A DNA stretch of 64,000 nucleotides from Labrenzia sp. OB1 (lineage in GTDB: Bacteria > Pseudomonadota > Alphaproteobacteria > Rhizobiales > Stappiaceae). Under the pieces are notes generated by a model. That model ran no database searches, was not told the DNA's origin, and worked only from the letters and a program-made list of their open reading frames with translations. How positions within the stretch are numbered: the first letter of the stretch is position 1; the number at the start of each line of letters is the position of its first letter. Positions 14,555 through 23,459 of this stretch are shown here, one piece after another. Made by a program: the position numbers and the translations under genes. Where the stretch lies: NCBI RefSeq assembly GCF_001624695.1, contig NZ_JSEP01000016.1, positions 62,001 to 126,000 on the forward strand. The letters are read 5' to 3'.

Positions 14555-15970
14555 TTACAGCGGCAGGCCGAACCAGAGCGCGGCAATGCCGAGAAAGGCA
14601 AAAAAGCCGACGACGTCGGTGACCGTTGTCACGAAAACGCTGGAGGCGATTGCCGGATCGACATTGAGCCGATCGAGCGCGATCGGGATCAGCAGGCCGG
14701 AAAGGCCGGCAAACAGCATATTGATGATGATTGCCCCGCCGATCACAACACCGAGGCCCGGACTGGCGAACCACAGCCAGGCGGTCAAGCCGATCAAAAT
14801 GGCGAGCGCGACGCCGTTGAGCGCGCTCACAAGGATTTCCCGGTTCAGAACCCGCATCATGTTGCGGGTCCCCAGTTCATGTGTCGCGATCCCGCGCACG
14901 GCGACGGTCATTGTCTGCGTACCCGCATTCCCTCCCATCGACGCTACAATCGGCATCAGGACGGCGAGAGCGACCATCGCCTCGATAGTCTCCTCGAAGA
15001 GAGCAATCACCACGGAGGCAAGGATCGCTGTTCCGAGATTGACCACCAGCCAGGCAAACCGCGAACGTGCGATGGTCATCACCGTGTCGGAGATTTCCTC
15101 GTCGCCGACCCCGGCCAGTGCACGCAGATCTTCTTCCGCTTCCTCCTGGATGACATCGACGATGTCATCGACGGTCAGAACACCCACAAGGCGCTCATTC
15201 TCGTCCACCACGGCGGAGGAGACGAGATTGTAGCGCTCGAACCGGCGGGCCACCTCCTCCTGGTCTTCGGTCGCCAGAACTGCCTGCCGGGTTTCCTCCA
15301 TGATGGAGGTGACCTTTTCCTCCCGTTTGGTGCGCAGGATCTTGTTCAAATGCACCGATCCGAGCAGTTTGAAGGCCGGGTCGACGACATAGATCTCGTA
15401 AAAGCTGTCGGGAAGATCACGCGCTTCGCGCATGTAGTCGATTGTCTGTCCGACCGTCCAGAACTGCGCAACCGCGATAAACTCGCTCTGCATGCGCCGG
15501 CCGGCGCTTTCTTCCGGATAATCCAGCGCTTTCTGGAGCTGCGCCCTGTCCGCATAGGGCAGCTCATCCAGGATCGCGGCCTGATCCTCCTCGTCCATAT
15601 CCTCCAGGATGTAGACGGCATCGTCGGAATCGAGTTCGCCAAGACCTTCGGCGATGGCCTCCGTCGGCAGATCCTCCAGAACCTGCAGGCGGGTCGCCTC
15701 GTCCATCTCGGTCAGGGCCGTATAGTCGAATTCCTCGCCCAGAAGCCGGATGAAGGCGGCGCGCTCATCCGGATTGATGGTCTCAAGCAGATCTCCGGTG
15801 TCAGCCTCGTGCAGGTCGCCGGCAAGCGCCCTCAGACCGAATTGGTCATTCGCCTTGATCGCCGCTTCGACGGCGGCAATGAATTCCGGATTGAGATGAT
15901 CCTCTTCGTCGCGCACCGGAATGACCGGTTCGGGAGAGGCTGCAACATCAAGCTCGGCTGCATCGCTCAT
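14555..15970 (-). CDS. mgtE: magnesium transporter MgtE (first copy)
   Basis: A 471-residue inner-membrane Mg2+ channel. The N-terminal MgtE helical repeats span about 30-150 (INPDERAAFIRLLGE, EGLGELDSDDAVYILEDMDEEDQ), followed by a CBS pair about 155-280, a plug helix and five membrane helices with conserved PIVASMGGNAGTQT and NREILVSALNG. Acidic residues between the cytosolic domains sense Mg2+ in known MgtE proteins and are plentiful here. A second, opposite-strand paralogue of similar length lies at 34536. No Mg2+-sensing leader could be recognised in the 190 bases upstream. Confidence 0.95.
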   Translation of the reverse strand: MSDAAELDVAASPEPVIPVRDEEDHLNPEFIAAVEAAIKANDQFGLRALAGDLHEADTGDLLETINPDERAAFIRLLGEEFDYTALTEMDEATRLQVLEDLPTEAIAEGLGELDSDDAVYILEDMDEEDQAAILDELPYADRAQLQKALDYPEESAGRRMQSEFIAVAQFWTVGQTIDYMREARDLPDSFYEIYVVDPAFKLLGSVHLNKILRTKREEKVTSIMEETRQAVLATEDQEEVARRFERYNLVSSAVVDENERLVGVLTVDDIVDVIQEEAEEDLRALAGVGDEEISDTVMTIARSRFAWLVVNLGTAILASVVIALFEETIEAMVALAVLMPIVASMGGNAGTQTMTVAVRGIATHELGTRNMMRVLNREILVSALNGVALAILIGLTAWLWFASPGLGVVIGGAIIINMLFAGLSGLLIPIALDRLNVDPAIASSVFVTTVTDVVGFFAFLGIAALWFGLPL

Positions 15971-16160
15971 ACAGTGCTCCCCCTTCTGCGCGCGTTGGTC
16001 TTCACCGGCGAAACGGGAGCCGGCAACTCGCGACCAGAACTAGCCTCTGGCAGGAAAAAGCGCCACAGGAAAAGCAGATCCGATCCACAGGACTCGCCTT
16101 CGAAATGCGAATTTCACGCGGCGCACCCGCCATTTGCCGGCAGGCCCTTACATCAACTCC

Positions 16161-16493
16161 CTAGAACCCGGCGCAGCCCTTGTTCCGGGCCGCGTTTCTG
16201 AGCTGCTCCAGATAGTCGAGTGCCTTTTTGGGCAGAATGGCCTCATCGGAAGAAATGCAGCGTTCCGCCCGCCGGAAAGCGCGCCGTGCCCGCTCGCTTT
16301 GAAGGCACACCCTGCTCTCGGCCAGAAGCTGCTGCTCGATATACCAGAGCTGCTGGCAGGTCATTCCTGGAAAATTGGCCGGATTCGTTGACAACGATTG
16401 GGCAGCAACAGGAAAAGCCGTCAACGCGACTGCCAGCAAGGCACCCACATGGCGAACGACCTCGCGCCTGTATCTCCGTGGGATCTGTTTCAT
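16161..16493 (-). CDS. small exported YARHG-domain protein
   Basis: The 110-residue protein has a basic start and a hydrophobic signal sequence ending about AAQS (residue 33), so it should be secreted to the periplasm. The mature part MTCQQLWYIEQQLLAESRVCLQSERARRAF is a short YARHG-type helical motif with two cysteines, and further cysteines follow (RCIS, KGCAGF). The role is unknown; YARHG domains are extracellular or periplasmic. It is the second of two small exported genes read leftward from 17130. Confidence 0.8.
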   Translation of the reverse strand: MKQIPRRYRREVVRHVGALLAVALTAFPVAAQSLSTNPANFPGMTCQQLWYIEQQLLAESRVCLQSERARRAFRRAERCISSDEAILPKKALDYLEQLRNAARNKGCAGF

Positions 16494-16548
16494 GGACCTG
16501 TCTTATCGAAATGACTGGATTTCAGGATACGCGCTGCGGGCCGCCCGG

Positions 16549-17130
16549 CTATTCAAGCGCGCACTCAGGCGGCCGTGTATCCATGGTCCAGTCCGCGACC
16601 GCCACGGTTTTCAGGGCGGTCCTGAAGGTCTTGCCGTCCTGAATGCCCTTGCCGGTCAGAAGATTGACATCGCACTGGCCCGAGGCATCCGGGTCAAGGG
16701 TGTCGTAGTGGGAATAGGTATATCCGGCGATAACGAACACACCACCGCGATAGGCGATGGTCAACACCTGCTCCCAGCGGTTCCGGCCGATGGCGGAGTT
16801 TTCGGAATAGATCTTGAGAGACCCGTGCTCGCTCACTTCCATCCACGGCTCCTGTCCGTACATGCCGCCCCGCCAGACGATATCCCGGGCATGGACAGCC
16901 TGCTCCCAGCCGCTGCCGGCATCCGTGTAAATGTAGAAATCCGCGCCTTCCTGCGTTTCAACCAGAACCGCCCGGTAGCGGTTGATATCCCCGTCGACCG
17001 GCACCGTCGCCACACCGGCCACGGCTTTGGGCGGGATCATGGCGTCCTGGGCCAGCGCACTCCCGGGGGTCAGGGCAGGTACCAGGGTGAAGAAAAGGCA
17101 ACCGACAAGAACTGACTGAGGATTGAACAC
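16549..17130 (-). CDS. exported protein of unknown function
   Basis: A 193-residue predicted secreted protein that I do not recognise. The GTG at 17130 is chosen because AGGGG lies nine bases upstream and a signal peptide follows at once (VLVGCLFFTLVPALTPGSALA, cleavage near ALA-QDA). The frame is open 21 codons further upstream, but that part is not signal-like. The mature protein is rich in aromatic beta-type segments (RYRAVLVETQEGADFYIY, WRGGMYGQEPWMEV, RWEQVLTIAYRGGVFVIAGYTYSHYD) and has two cysteines (GQCD, PECA), suggesting a small beta-barrel or lipocalin-like fold. It lies 55 bases upstream of the YARHG gene, same strand. Confidence 0.75.
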   Translation of the reverse strand: MFNPQSVLVGCLFFTLVPALTPGSALAQDAMIPPKAVAGVATVPVDGDINRYRAVLVETQEGADFYIYTDAGSGWEQAVHARDIVWRGGMYGQEPWMEVSEHGSLKIYSENSAIGRNRWEQVLTIAYRGGVFVIAGYTYSHYDTLDPDASGQCDVNLLTGKGIQDGKTFRTALKTVAVADWTMDTRPPECALE

Positions 17131-17276
17131 CTGACACTTCCCCTGCACTGTGCGCCACCGGAACAGGTCCGGCGCCCACTTGATGAAACTCACGTAACCA
17201 CAGACCGGCTGATCAGAAAAGCGCCTTCCTCACGAGCGGCAATGGCGAGCATAGCGCACATGCTATCCGTTGAATC

Positions 17277-17303
17277 AAAAAGGCCACCCGAAGGCGGCCT
17301 TTT
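17277..17303 (-). terminator. terminator of tRNA-Leu transcript
   Basis: On the minus strand GGCCGCC-TTCG-GGTGGCC is followed by TTTTT: a seven-pair stem (one G-T pair) with a stable TTCG loop and a U tract. It begins 25 bases after the tRNA 3' end. Confidence 0.85.
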
Positions 17304-17327
17304 GAAGCAACTGAGTTGCCGTTCGAA

Positions 17328-17414
17328 TGGTGCGGTCGAGAAGACTCGAACTTCCACGGGTTTTACCCCACAGCGACCTCAACGCTGCGCGTCTACCAAT
17401 TCCGCCACGACCGC
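17328..17414 (-). tRNA. tRNA-Leu (anticodon GAG)
   Basis: The 87 bases include an encoded CCA end. The acceptor stem GCGGTCG pairs with CGACCGC, followed by discriminator A. The D arm carries GGAATTGGTAGACGC, the five-pair anticodon stem CAGCG/CGCTG encloses TTGAGGT (anticodon GAG), a long variable arm is present as in class II tRNAs, and the T arm reads GTTCGAGTC. It decodes CUC and CUU leucine codons. Confidence 0.95.
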
Positions 17415-17535
17415 ATATTCGATTGTTCCCGGCGCCTGTCAGCGTCGAGGCGCTCCGTGTAGCAAAAGGATTTTGGGGGCGCAAGAGCCGAACTTGCAAT
17501 AATGCACAAGCACATGCTTTTTATTCGGCCGGGGC

Positions 17536-17802
17536 TTACAGTGGGCCTTCCGTGCGCATCGGGCGGATTTCCGGCGGGCGCAGCAGAACCTCGGTGACGG
17601 AGATACCGATCCGCTCGCCCAGCAGCACCACCTGCCCCCTGGCGACAAGCGTGTTATTGGCGTAGATCTTCACATCGTCGTCTTCCGATACGTCTAGATC
17701 GATCACCGCACCGCGGCCCATGCGCAACAACTGATGAACCGGCATTTCGGATTCGCCGAGCACCACGGATATGTCGACATTGATATCATCAAAGGTGGTC
17801 AT
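17536..17802 (-). CDS. FliN-like SpoA-domain protein
   Basis: The 88-residue protein consists of one SpoA (FliN/YscQ C-terminal) domain: [32 protein letters not shown], then [30 protein letters not shown], with the classical VARGEVVxxxxxxGVxV core. In flagella such domains build the C-ring below the motor. No other flagellar gene is in the window, so this is a detached copy: either the housekeeping fliN scattered from its cluster or a paralogue. It is divergent from lipB, their starts 95 bases apart. Confidence 0.85.
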   Translation of the reverse strand: MTTFDDINVDISVVLGESEMPVHQLLRMGRGAVIDLDVSEDDDVKIYANNTLVARGQVVLLGERIGISVTEVLLRPPEIRPMRTEGPL

Positions 17803-17897
17803 TACAGGCCAGAATCCTTAAATATGGCGGAACACGCCGAGGCCGACCATACCACGGCATGGCAAGCCAACTCAAAAAACAAAGAAGTGTCATCCAC

Positions 17898-18614
17898 ATG
17901 TCACCTGCCGATCGGGACGCCCTGAACGTGAGTTTTCTGCCGAATTCAGGTTCACAGCCGGTCGAATGGCGTATTTCCGACGCGCCCGTCGACTACCGGC
18001 AAGCGCTCGCGGAAATGGATGAGCGGGTCGAAAGAATCATCAAGGGCGAGGCCAGCGAACAGATCTGGCTGCTCGAGCACCCGCCGCTCTATACCGCTGG
18101 AACCAGTGCCAGGGACGCCGATCTCGTCGCCCCGGACAGGTTTCCGGTCTACCGCACCGGCCGGGGTGGCCAGCACACCTACCACGGTCCCGGCCAGCGG
18201 GTTGCCTATGTCATGCTGGATCTGAAGCGCCGCCGGCAGGACATACGCGCCTTCGTCTCCGCCCTGGAGGCCTGGCTCATCAATTCGCTGTGGGCCTATC
18301 ACATCAGGGGCGAGCGCCGGGAGGACCGGGTCGGCGTCTGGGTCCGGCGTCCGGACCGCGGGACGAACGTGGAAGACAAGATCGCGGCAATCGGCATCCG
18401 CCTGCGCAAATGGGTCACCTTCCACGGCATCAGCTTCAACGTGGAACCGGATCTGGAGCATTTTTCCGGCATCGTACCCTGCGGCGTGAACGACCACGGC
18501 GTCACCAGCCTCGTGGATCTCGGCATTCCGGTGACACTTGCCGAGAACGACAGCGTCCTGCGCACGGAGTTTGAAAAGATCTTCGGTCCGGTCGCGACCT
18601 ACTCAGGGACCTGA
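17898..18614 (+). CDS. lipB: octanoyltransferase LipB
   Basis: A 238-residue enzyme transferring octanoyl from acyl carrier protein to lipoyl domains, the first step of lipoate synthesis. Active-site C195 lies in GIVPCGV and K161 in [35 protein letters not shown] is the substrate-binding signature. The ATG at 17898 is preferred (AAAGAAG ten bases upstream); an in-frame ATG at 17859 lacks any ribosome site. The 3' end overlaps the convergent sqdC-like gene by 16 bases. No lipA is adjacent. Confidence 0.94.
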   Translation: MSPADRDALNVSFLPNSGSQPVEWRISDAPVDYRQALAEMDERVERIIKGEASEQIWLLEHPPLYTAGTSARDADLVAPDRFPVYRTGRGGQHTYHGPGQRVAYVMLDLKRRRQDIRAFVSALEAWLINSLWAYHIRGERREDRVGVWVRRPDRGTNVEDKIAAIGIRLRKWVTFHGISFNVEPDLEHFSGIVPCGVNDHGVTSLVDLGIPVTLAENDSVLRTEFEKIFGPVATYSGT

Positions 18615-19492
18615 AGGTCCGCGCAGCAGGTTTTGAGAAAGGCCCGCAAGCCACGCTCCCCCCCCGGCCTCCAACCAAGCGCCTGCAGCTTTTCCGTCTC
18701 CATGATCCCGGGCATGCGATCTGCAAACCGGGGCAGCATTCCGGCACACCCGCACAGGGTCTTGAGCTCTCCCAGCAAATCCCGGCGGTCGACGACCAGA
18801 TCCGATACGTTCAGGACGTCGAATTGCGCCAGGCGGCACGTCCGCCGTGTGCCCTCTGCCAGCACGATGGAAACCGCTTCAGCAAGATCCTGTCCGTGGA
18901 CTTCCGTTGCCCTGCGCGGTTCAACCGTTTCTCCGCCTGCAAATGCCTTGAAGAGACTGCTCCATTTGTGGTCAGCCCGATCAGCCACCCGCCCGTAGAC
19001 GCCGGTTGCCCGCAGCGCAACTCCCCTGAATTCCGGCCCTGCAAGTCCTTCCAGGGCCGCCTCCCCGGCCAGCTTCGCCTCTCCGTACAGCGTGTCGGGC
19101 GCAGCCAGATCGGTCTCCCGCAGCAATTCACCCGCGCGGTGATCGCCGTAAACCGCCCGGCTCGACAGGAAAACGGCCTGTCCGCACCCCGCCTGCAGGG
19201 CCGCCTTGAACAGGATCTCCGTTCCTTCGATGTTGAGACACCGGAACCGCTCGGGATCGTTGCCCTCTCCCCCTCGGAATTTCCCGGGCTCGTGAGAAAG
19301 CGCGCAGTGGATCAGTGCATCCGCCTGCGGCAATTCCGGATCCGTATCGGCGAGATCGTACCGGCTGAACGCTGTCGGCAGATCCTCCGGCAACCGGCGT
19401 CCCAGAACAGTGACATGATGGCCGTCAACCAGCATCTTCCGGGTGATGAAGCGGCCGACGGTGCCGCCGGCCCCTGTTATCAGGACTTTCAT
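18599..19492 (-). CDS. NAD-dependent epimerase/dehydratase family protein, SqdC-like
   Basis: A 297-residue extended SDR with [13 protein letters not shown] (NAD motif, residues 4-16), [10 protein letters not shown] and the YGEAK form of YxxxK. It is the third gene of an operon whose first two encode the known sulfolipid enzymes; in Rhodobacter sphaeroides the sqdBDC operon also ends with sqdC, a reductase-like protein required to finish SQDG synthesis. By position and fold this is probably its counterpart, though sequence identity could not be tested. Its ATG directly abuts the stop of sqdD. The last 16 bases overlap lipB from the other strand. Confidence 0.75.
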   Translation of the reverse strand: MKVLITGAGGTVGRFITRKMLVDGHHVTVLGRRLPEDLPTAFSRYDLADTDPELPQADALIHCALSHEPGKFRGGEGNDPERFRCLNIEGTEILFKAALQAGCGQAVFLSSRAVYGDHRAGELLRETDLAAPDTLYGEAKLAGEAALEGLAGPEFRGVALRATGVYGRVADRADHKWSSLFKAFAGGETVEPRRATEVHGQDLAEAVSIVLAEGTRRTCRLAQFDVLNVSDLVVDRRDLLGELKTLCGCAGMLPRFADRMPGIMETEKLQALGWRPGGERGLRAFLKTCCADLQVPE

Positions 19493-20368
19493 TCACGAGG
19501 CCCGCTTTTCCGCCGGGGCCCCGGGACCGGGAAGCTGCGACAGATCGTCGGGAATACCCTCGCCGGAGGCATAGGCCTGCCAAAGGTCAATCAGCGGCCC
19601 CAGGCGGTCCGCTTTCTCATGTCCCGCCTGCCAGGGCTTCTCGTACTGGTAATGCAGTATGTGGATCTGGCTCCAGTCCCACAGGTCCGGCAGGTTGAAC
19701 CAGACATATTGCAGCATGTTACAAAAGACAGGCAGGCCGTGCCAGTCGGGGAAATAGCTTTCCAGAAAACTCTGGTCCGTGCGCCGCCAGAAGACATCCG
19801 GCTGATCGAGGCGCGACAGCATCTCGTCAAAGGTGACCCCGTCCGGCCGAGCCGTGAAGACGCCGCTGTTCATGCGATGAAAATCGGCCAGGCTTTCATA
19901 AACATTCGGGGCCGCGCAGAATTCCGGGTAGCCGAAAAGCTTGTCGCAAGTCTTCAGCACCAGTGCATCCGCATCGATGAACACGACTTTCTCGTATTCA
20001 ACGAGTTGCCAGAGGCGCAGTTTCACGAAATTGTCGAGCGGCGTATGAAACACCGGTTTGCCACCCTTGGTGAACGGAGCTGCCGCATGGAGGCGGCCGC
20101 GTTCATGGCGCTGGTTGAATTCGGCGGACGTCGGCAGCCGTTCACAGCGGCCGAGCCGTGGCCTGAACGGCTGCAGAGCGGCAAGGTCCCGCGCGTCTAC
20201 GCCGGGCGTGAACAGAACAACCAGATCCGCACGGGTACCTGTCCGCCTGAGCGACCGCAAAAGAGCGGTGGCCCCCAGCACATAGTCCCGGTTGGTCACC
20301 AGGGTCACATAGGCGAAAGGGCTTTCAGCGCCCCTGTCAAACTCGGGAGTGTCGCCGACGAAATCCAT
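19493..20368 (-). CDS. sqdD: SqdD-like glycosyltransferase (glycogenin/GT8 family)
   Basis: A 291-residue retaining GT8-type glycosyltransferase. FAYVTLVTNRDYVLGATALLRSLRRTGT is the nucleotide-sugar binding start, VVFIDADALVLK holds the metal-binding D132-x-D134, and HILHYQYEKPW is the late histidine motif. In R. sphaeroides, SqdD is a glycogenin-like transferase proposed to move sulfoquinovose from UDP-sulfoquinovose to its lipid acceptor. The gene overlaps the end of sqdB by one base (TGATG) and abuts the sqdC-like gene, so all three are translated as a unit. Cytoplasmic face of the inner membrane is the expected site. Confidence 0.82.
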   Translation of the reverse strand: MDFVGDTPEFDRGAESPFAYVTLVTNRDYVLGATALLRSLRRTGTRADLVVLFTPGVDARDLAALQPFRPRLGRCERLPTSAEFNQRHERGRLHAAAPFTKGGKPVFHTPLDNFVKLRLWQLVEYEKVVFIDADALVLKTCDKLFGYPEFCAAPNVYESLADFHRMNSGVFTARPDGVTFDEMLSRLDQPDVFWRRTDQSFLESYFPDWHGLPVFCNMLQYVWFNLPDLWDWSQIHILHYQYEKPWQAGHEKADRLGPLIDLWQAYASGEGIPDDLSQLPGPGAPAEKRAS

Positions 20369-21588
20369 CAGGAGACCGATTTGAGCCTTGGATGTTCAGG
20401 GTCGCGTTCGATTTCCTCCGCGATATCCTTTGTCCAGGCGGAAACCGCCGGTACACGGCTGCGATCGACCCGATAGGCGAATGTCTTCGCCACGTCCACA
20501 ACCTCGCTGAGAAGGCCGTCCGCCAGCGTTGTCGGGTCCAGACCGAGTTCAAGGAACTGTCTGTTTTCGACCACAAGATCGTTTTCGGGCGCTTCCTTGC
20601 GCGGGTTGGGCAGGTAGGCGATCTTCGCGCCGGTCAGACGAGAGATCATTTCGGCCAGGTCCCGCACCCTGTGGGTTTCCGTCATCTGGTTGAAAACCTT
20701 CACCCGGTCGCCCTTTTTCGGCGGGTTGGCGAGCGCAAGCTCGATGCAGCGCACCGAATCCTGAATGTGGATGAAGGCCCGTGTCTGACCGCCTGTTCCA
20801 TGCACCGTCAGCGGGTAGCCGATCGCCGCCTGAATGAGGAAGCGGTTAAGCACCGTTCCATAATCGCCATCGTAGTCGAAGCGGTTGATCAGCTGCTCGT
20901 GGCGCCTTGTCTGCTGCGTATGGGTTCCCCAAACGATCCCCTGGTGCAGATCTGTAACCCTCAGACCGTCATTCTTTGCATAGAACTGGAACAGCAACTG
21001 ATCCAGGCATTTGGTCATGTGATAGATCGATCCGGGATTTGCCGGATAAAGGATCTCCTGAGCCGCCTTGTCGCCGTTCAGTGTCTCCACATCGACACTC
21101 AGATAACCTTCCGGGATGGCTGCGCCGACGCTGGAATAGCCATAAACCCCCATTGTGCCCAAATGGACCAGATGCGCATCCAGATCGAGCTCCACCATGG
21201 CGTTCAAAAGGTGATGGGTGGCGCTGACGTTGTTGTTGACGGTGTAGTTCTTGTGCTGATCCGATTTCATCGAATACGGCGCGGCGCGCTGCTCGGCGAA
21301 ATGAATGATCGCATCCGGCCGGGTTTCTGCAAGCCATGCCTTGAACACCTCGTAGTCCCTGGCGATGTCGATCAGATGGAACCGGATGGTGTTGCCGGTC
21401 TCCTGCTTCCAGATCCGCGTACGTTCCTGAATGGAATCCATTGGCGTCAGGGACTGCACTCCAAGCTCGGCGTCGATCCAGCGGCGGCTGAGGTTGTCGA
21501 CGATATGAACTTCATGGCCTTGATCGGACAGGTGCAGGGACGTTGGCCAACCGACAAAGCCGTCACCACCTAGAATCGCAATCTTCAC
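20368..21588 (-). CDS. sqdB: UDP-sulfoquinovose synthase
   Basis: A 406-residue enzyme combining UDP-glucose and sulfite into UDP-sulfoquinovose, the head-group donor of the sulfolipid SQDG. The start KIAILGGDGFVGWPTSLHL, then IVDNLSRRWIDAELGVQSLTP, is characteristic of SqdB/SQD1. The active-site T145 (HLGTMGVYG) and Y189-x3-K193 (IYHMTK) match those known from plant SQD1, as does GIVWGTHTQQT. GTG 21588 is chosen because AAGGAG precedes it by seven bases; an upstream in-frame ATG at 21648 is not conserved in character. First gene of the sqd operon. Confidence 0.93.
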   Translation of the reverse strand: MKIAILGGDGFVGWPTSLHLSDQGHEVHIVDNLSRRWIDAELGVQSLTPMDSIQERTRIWKQETGNTIRFHLIDIARDYEVFKAWLAETRPDAIIHFAEQRAAPYSMKSDQHKNYTVNNNVSATHHLLNAMVELDLDAHLVHLGTMGVYGYSSVGAAIPEGYLSVDVETLNGDKAAQEILYPANPGSIYHMTKCLDQLLFQFYAKNDGLRVTDLHQGIVWGTHTQQTRRHEQLINRFDYDGDYGTVLNRFLIQAAIGYPLTVHGTGGQTRAFIHIQDSVRCIELALANPPKKGDRVKVFNQMTETHRVRDLAEMISRLTGAKIAYLPNPRKEAPENDLVVENRQFLELGLDPTTLADGLLSEVVDVAKTFAYRVDRSRVPAVSAWTKDIAEEIERDPEHPRLKSVS

Positions 21589-21624
21589 CAGAATTCTCCT
21601 TGAATTACGCTGCAGATACCAAAT

Positions 21625-21644
21625 GGAACAGCTGGGATTGTTCC
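21625..21644. promoter_or_regulatory. inverted repeat upstream of sqdB
   Basis: GGAACA-N8-TGTTCC, a perfect six-base inverted repeat, begins 37 bases upstream of the sqdB GTG. A second pair, ATTGAA / TTCAAT with a 16-base spacer, follows at 21650-21677. One of them may be an operator; no known consensus is recognised. Confidence 0.35.
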
Positions 21645-21812
21645 ACATGATTGAACAGAATATTGCGATAATTCAATGACAATACAACAGCCGAACAAGG
21701 CAATTGTTACACAAAATACGGTTGAGGGCCGCGTTTTGCCCGCAGTGGAAAAGCCGTACATATTCCGGGATGTAGCGCTCCCCGAAAGCCGGATGTCAGG
21801 CGATGTCCCGGG

Positions 21813-22100
21813 TCAGACCGTCTCTCGCACGGCAAATGCGCCGCTTTCCGGCTCGGCCGGTTCAAGATCCCTGACCAGGCTCACCCGGGCAAAGGACGGG
21901 CCTTGCCAGAGCACGTCGAGCATATCCACCACGGTATCCGACGGACCGCTGAAGACAGCTTCCACCGCCCCGCTCTGCAGGTTCCGGACCCAGCCGGAAA
22001 GACCGCGCGACTGCGCCTCCTCCGTGCACCAGGCGCGATAGCCTACGCCCTGCACACGGCCTTCGATCAGCACATGAACGGTCAAAGGATCTGTTGTCAT
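21813..22100 (-). CDS. acylphosphatase
   Basis: A 95-residue enzyme that hydrolyses acyl-phosphates. The signature EGRVQGVGYRAW carries the catalytic R22, and GWVRNLQSGAVEAVFSG carries N40; LEPAEPESGAFAVRET is the usual end. The symbol acyP would apply. It is a monocistronic housekeeping gene between the sqd operon and the transporter gene, same strand, 92 bases after the latter. Confidence 0.93.
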   Translation of the reverse strand: MTTDPLTVHVLIEGRVQGVGYRAWCTEEAQSRGLSGWVRNLQSGAVEAVFSGPSDTVVDMLDVLWQGPSFARVSLVRDLEPAEPESGAFAVRETV

Positions 22101-22192
22101 CGCAGTCTCCTGTCCGACTCGCCGTTGCGAAGCTCAGAGCATAGACTCATAAATCATGTTGCCACGAACGGGAATGTGTTGCCGCACGACTG

Positions 22193-23107
22193 TCAGGCCT
22201 TGGCAGCGTCCGCGGACTGCCGGGATGCCCGTTTCTGTTCGTCCAGCATCACCAGGAGAGACGCTCCGACGATGACAAGCGCTCCGGGCCAGAAGGCTCC
22301 GGTGGGGGCAAATCCGAAGGCGAAGAAACCGACGGCGATGTTCAGCGGCAGCTTCAGATGGTCGAAAGGCTGAACGAAGGCCGCATCCGCCTGCTGGTAG
22401 GCAACAGTCAGAAGATAGTTCGCCAGCACGGTCAGCACACCTGCGCCGACAAGAAGCCAGAATGCATTGCCTGACGGCAGGATCCCGCCCTCGCCCAGCG
22501 CCAGAACCGCGTTTACGGGTGTCAGCAGCAAAAGCAGGTAGAGCGTGATGGAATCGGCGTTTTCGGTTTGTGTGAGCTTCTTGGTCACCAGCGAAGTGCC
22601 CGCCCAGAACGCCGCCGCCCCGACCGGCAGAAGTGCTGCCAGGCTGAAACTGTCCGTCCAGGGTTCCAGAATGACCATTCCGCCCGAAAAGCCGGCGATT
22701 GTGGCAAGCCAGCGCACGGCGCCGACCCGCTCGCCGAAGAAGAGTTTCGCCCCGAGGATGACGAAGAACGGCGACGTCATCACCAGTGCAATGGCCTGCC
22801 AGATCTCGACCTTGGCAAGCCCAGCGACCCAGAGCTGAATTCCGATTACCGCGAACCCGGCGCGCAAGAGATGCCATCCCGGTTGCCGCGTCTTCAGCGC
22901 ACGCGGCCCGCGCCGCAGCACAAACGGCAAGGCCACCAGAAGGCCCAGCGCATACTGCCAGAAGGCAGCGGAGGTGGACGGGACACCAAGCTGCATGGTC
23001 GAGGCTTGCAGAGCACCGTTGACCAGAGCAAAGGAGGCTCCTGCCCCGACCATTGCCAGGGCCGCAAGCAGCGGTTTTTGAAAGGATTTCGATAAAGTGG
23101 CGGGCAT
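22193..23107 (-). CDS. ribN: RibN-like riboflavin importer, EamA/DMT family
   Basis: A 304-residue membrane protein with ten hydrophobic helices in two EamA repeats (about 12-140 and 152-285). The DMT fold alone does not fix the substrate, but the gene is preceded by a full FMN riboswitch on the same strand, and RibN riboflavin importers of Rhizobium and relatives are EamA proteins under exactly this control. The call to riboflavin uptake therefore rests on the riboswitch plus family. The start ATG 23107 opens a short basic leader before the first helix. No riboflavin synthesis genes are in the window. Confidence 0.82.
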   Translation of the reverse strand: MPATLSKSFQKPLLAALAMVGAGASFALVNGALQASTMQLGVPSTSAAFWQYALGLLVALPFVLRRGPRALKTRQPGWHLLRAGFAVIGIQLWVAGLAKVEIWQAIALVMTSPFFVILGAKLFFGERVGAVRWLATIAGFSGGMVILEPWTDSFSLAALLPVGAAAFWAGTSLVTKKLTQTENADSITLYLLLLLTPVNAVLALGEGGILPSGNAFWLLVGAGVLTVLANYLLTVAYQQADAAFVQPFDHLKLPLNIAVGFFAFGFAPTGAFWPGALVIVGASLLVMLDEQKRASRQSADAAKA

Positions 23108-23191
23108 GTCCGAGTTCCGTTCCAGTTACGTATCCAGAACAGTCTCAAAAGACACTGCGCCTGCCGGTCCCTTTGCGGGATCCGCAGCCAA

Positions 23192-23369
<178 letters not shown>

Positions 23370-23459
23370 TGTTCTCATGGCAGTTTCAGTATCGCTGAAA
23401 TCCGTAAAAAGCAATGCCAAACTCGGCCCCGAGATTCCCTGGAAGGCCTGCCGCACTGC

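Noticed and set aside
15971..16160. Possible magnesium-sensing leader before the first mgtE
   Set aside because: No M-box-like conserved blocks could be found in the 190 bases upstream.
18824..20476. A 550-codon plus-strand open frame
   Set aside because: Antisense to the sqdC-like and sqdD genes; no recognisable motif.
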